From contig NC_133026.1 in assembly GCF_048771995.1 (NCBI RefSeq), forward strand, positions 11,600,001-11,664,000: a stretch of 64,000 nucleotides of DNA, in the 5' to 3' direction. A program made the position numbers and the translations under genes. This document shows, one piece after another, positions 61,574 to 64,000 of this stretch; positions within the stretch are counted from its first letter, which is position 1; every line of letters begins with the position of its first letter. The stretch comes from Taeniopygia guttata (taxonomy: Eukaryota > Chordata > Aves > Passeriformes > Estrildidae). The notes beneath the pieces were generated by a model. That model saw only the letters and a program-made list of their open reading frames with translations, had not been told where the DNA came from and made no database searches.

Positions 61574-63031
61574 TTTTTTCAGAGGAAGGTGTAGGGGAGG
61601 TTTAAAAGAATTAATTTTTAAATAAGTGTCCTTATCTGCAATCATAGTATGCAAATAAAATGGCATATCTTGGATTCCTGTTTCTTTCACCCTCTGCACT
61701 CATGTCTCATGAATAAGTTCTCTCCTCTTTACTGCAATATGTATAATTAGGTTCTAATCCTGCAGTCCTAAAAGTGTAAATAAGCACATTTCAAATACAT
61801 GATAATTTTTCCAGGTACTAACACCAAAAGGATGTCTTAGGCTCAGGAATGTTTGAGAGAAGAGCAATCAGAAATAATCTGCTTTTAAAAGTCACAAGGA
61901 ATCTTGTGCCTAAAGGTTGTGTCTATTCCCAACAAGGAATAGACGCAACAAGATCTCCTTCCATACATATTCCAAAGACAGTGTTGTGATTTATGAAATT
62001 TAGTGCTGTGCTAAATACTAGCATGTCATTTCTGGAAAGCCAGGAATAAAAAAGTGAGTTCATATCTACTGGAAATGCTGCACCCTAACAAAGCTAAACT
62101 CATTCTCTAATATCTGAAAGGAGAAAAGCAATTAGGAGCATGGAGGGTAACATGCTTCTTTTAGGCAGTTTGGTTAAATTCCATGAGAATAATTTAATTA
62201 AATTATAAGATGACTCAAAGCAGTATGACTTTTAAAAAATCTAGGAACTGCAAAACAACTTCAAAAAGAATGAAAGGAAGTTCACTATACTTAAGGTAAG
62301 AAAGTGAATATTTACAGTAAATTTGATTATTATGTAACCTCATGCAATGAGTGAAGAAAAATTTAATCATCTTTCCAAACAGATGATGCAGTCATATTGC
62401 TCACAGGCTTTAAAAGAAGTTGAATTTAGGCTGAATTATTTTTTTGGTTTCTATTATGTTTTGAATTTAATATATTTAGGTCTGAAAGAAGGTGGCTTAC
62501 TTCAGCTTTAAGCAGTGAAGATGGGCCACAATACACAGAGCAAATTTTGAACTTGTTACTGTATTTTCTGGGAAGCTTTCAAGAAATGGTGTTTGGACTT
62601 AGAATCCCTATTAAGACATATAAACAACATTCAAATTAATATTTACAAAACCTTTAAAAATCATTTAAGAAAGACCTTCAGATTTTTTTTAACACCAGAA
62701 AATTTCTTGTTATTCCTTCCTTGCCCTGGAAATGTTAATTTGGTCTGTCTGAAAAAGGTACCACACTGACATCAAATTTCATGACTGAAATCTACTATTA
62801 TACAGCTGCTCTTTGGCAAATAATTGACCAATCATCTTAATTTTAATACTTGTTTAGCAAATTACTGCTCTCCTTCAATATTCTATTCTGACTTTAGTTT
62901 TCTTTAGGAAAAACTATTTTTTTAGTTTTTTAGGCACCTGCTGCCCTGACATATGAATTTTCACAGTGGTTAATTATTTTGTCTTTTGCAACATGCTTAG
63001 GAAGCCACTAAACTCTGATTATTTCATAAAA

Positions 63032-63158
63032 AGAGAGAAAGAGAGAGAGAAATAAGAAAGAAAGAGAGAAAAAGAAGCAAGGGAAGAAGGGAGGGAGGAA
63101 GGGAGGGAGGGAAGAAGGGAGGGAGGAAGGGAGAGAGAAAGGAAGGAAGGAAGGAAGA
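63032..63158 (+). repeat. Purine-only (GA/GGAA/GGGA)n tract
   Basis: About 127 bases of nearly pure A and G with GAGA, GGGA and GGAA sub-blocks. A long homopurine-homopyrimidine tract. Open frames of up to 126 codons crossing it encode Ser/Leu/Phe/Pro repeats and are artefacts. Confidence 0.9.
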
Positions 63159-64000
63159 CCAAACTCTTAGGTCCATTGTAGAATATATTTCCAGAAGACA
63201 TCTTCTGTAGGAGAAAGGAGATAAGATTCTGATAGGAAACAATCCTGAGGAGGATTTTCTGTTGGCCTCTGGGAAAGGTTTTCATTAAGACATTTTTAGA
63301 TCTCAGACAAGTCCAAGCCAGATGAAATAAAAAAACAATAGAATAACAACTCTTATTCTTCTCAAATGCCTGGCAAAGTAAACACACCTCACAGCACATC
63401 CTACAGCTAATTTCATCACCATTGTAGGATTAGAAAAATACAGCTGCCCCAGAAGCTACCGATTATCTGGCAATTTTGTATACTGACAAATATATATTTC
63501 CTACATATACTATTGCAAAAGTCTTCATTTACCTTTTATAATTACATACATACATATATGTTAGTGTACATGTGTAGGTAGAAAATTTCACATTGGCTAG
63601 AAATATAATTTCTAAATATTTAAAAAACTTGAATGCTCTTTTACTCTTTTATCAACAATATCTCTTCTTGCGTCATACTTTTACTTTTTCATTCTTACAA
63701 TTTTATTTGTATTACTTTCATAAGCTTTAACCACCAGCAAAGAGAAAACTAGAATCTCCAATTCTTCTCAGATGTATTACAGTCTGCAGCTCTGGACTGG
63801 CTCTTTATGTTATAATCCTTCACAGTTATATCCTTAGATAGACTTTACTTCAGTTTTATTCTAGTTTTTGTTGTTATACTCTCTTGAAACTTCTTACATT
63901 TCAGTGTGCTGAGGAGGAGGCCTTTTCTTTTCAGACTAAGATAATGTGATTTCAGAAATCTGCTTTATTTCTCAACATCAAAGAAATCTCCATTTCATTC
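63159..64000. other. AT-rich intergenic DNA
   Basis: Nothing recognised up to the end of the window. Confidence 0.5.

Larger units (their letters stand above)
58027..63031. other. AT-rich intergenic DNA with microsatellites
   Basis: No gene recognised. The two microsatellites near 61.4-61.6 kb are listed separately. Confidence 0.5.

Noticed and set aside
63019..63399. 126-codon minus-strand ORF
   Set aside because: Half of it translates the purine microsatellite into Ser/Leu/Pro/Phe repeats.
1..64000. CRISPR arrays, operons, bacterial promoters
   Set aside because: The window is vertebrate nuclear DNA; no regularly spaced identical repeats with unique spacers were seen.

Overview
The window reads as AT-rich, gene-poor vertebrate intergenic DNA, most likely from a songbird (passerine). 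The evidence is several 3'-end fragments of CR1 LINEs, which end in ATTCTATGAT-type repeats, and at least four old solo LTRs whose sequences resemble LTR families I know from songbird genomes. I found no convincing host exon, RNA gene or CRISPR array. Species, chromosome and neighbouring genes cannot be told from the window.

The dominant feature is one complete-length endogenous retrovirus on the minus strand (6905..15052, 8,148 bp). It has two 903-bp LTRs that differ at a single base (7290 A versus 14535 G) and is flanked by a perfect 6-bp target-site duplication (ATAAAT at 6899..6904 and 15053..15058). Read 5'->3' on the minus strand the order is: 5' LTR, a tRNA-Lys-like primer binding site, a leader with two splice-donor-like sites, gag, a canonical A-AAA-AAC slippery heptamer at the gag stop, one uninterrupted pro-pol frame (a possible dUTPase-like segment, then protease, RT, RNase H and integrase), about 250 bp without env, polypurine tract, 3' LTR. 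These traits place it with class II (betaretrovirus-like, ERVK) elements. Gag is split by a one-step frame change in or near a run of ten G, between the matrix side and the capsid. Pol is intact, with all catalytic residues visible. The element is therefore a very young, env-less copy that seems to have lost only gag continuity, unless the break is a homopolymer sequencing error.

Region by region: 1..3719 AT-rich host DNA with a 69-bp direct repeat; 3720..4712 a CR1 fragment split by a nested solo LTR; 4713..6898 host DNA; 6899..15058 provirus plus target duplication; 15059..34639 host DNA with CR1 3' ends at about 23.4 kb and 32.0 kb, microsatellites and a small unexplained ORF at 27.2 kb; 34640..34992 solo LTR; 34993..45600 host DNA; about 45.6-46.7 kb an LTR-like block with a three-copy ~48-bp repeat, a TATA box and a polyadenylation signal; 47583..48171 another LTR; 57565..58026 another LTR; the remainder is host DNA with GATA, TTTG and GGAA/GGGA microsatellites.

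Beyond the annotation, the points most worth following are: the near-identical LTRs of an env-less provirus; a predicted two-stem structure with a loop-to-downstream pairing after the slippery site; pro and pol sharing one frame; a four-tetrad G-quadruplex motif in U3 opposite the transcribed orientation; and a 16-codon hydrophobic mini-ORF where env should start.
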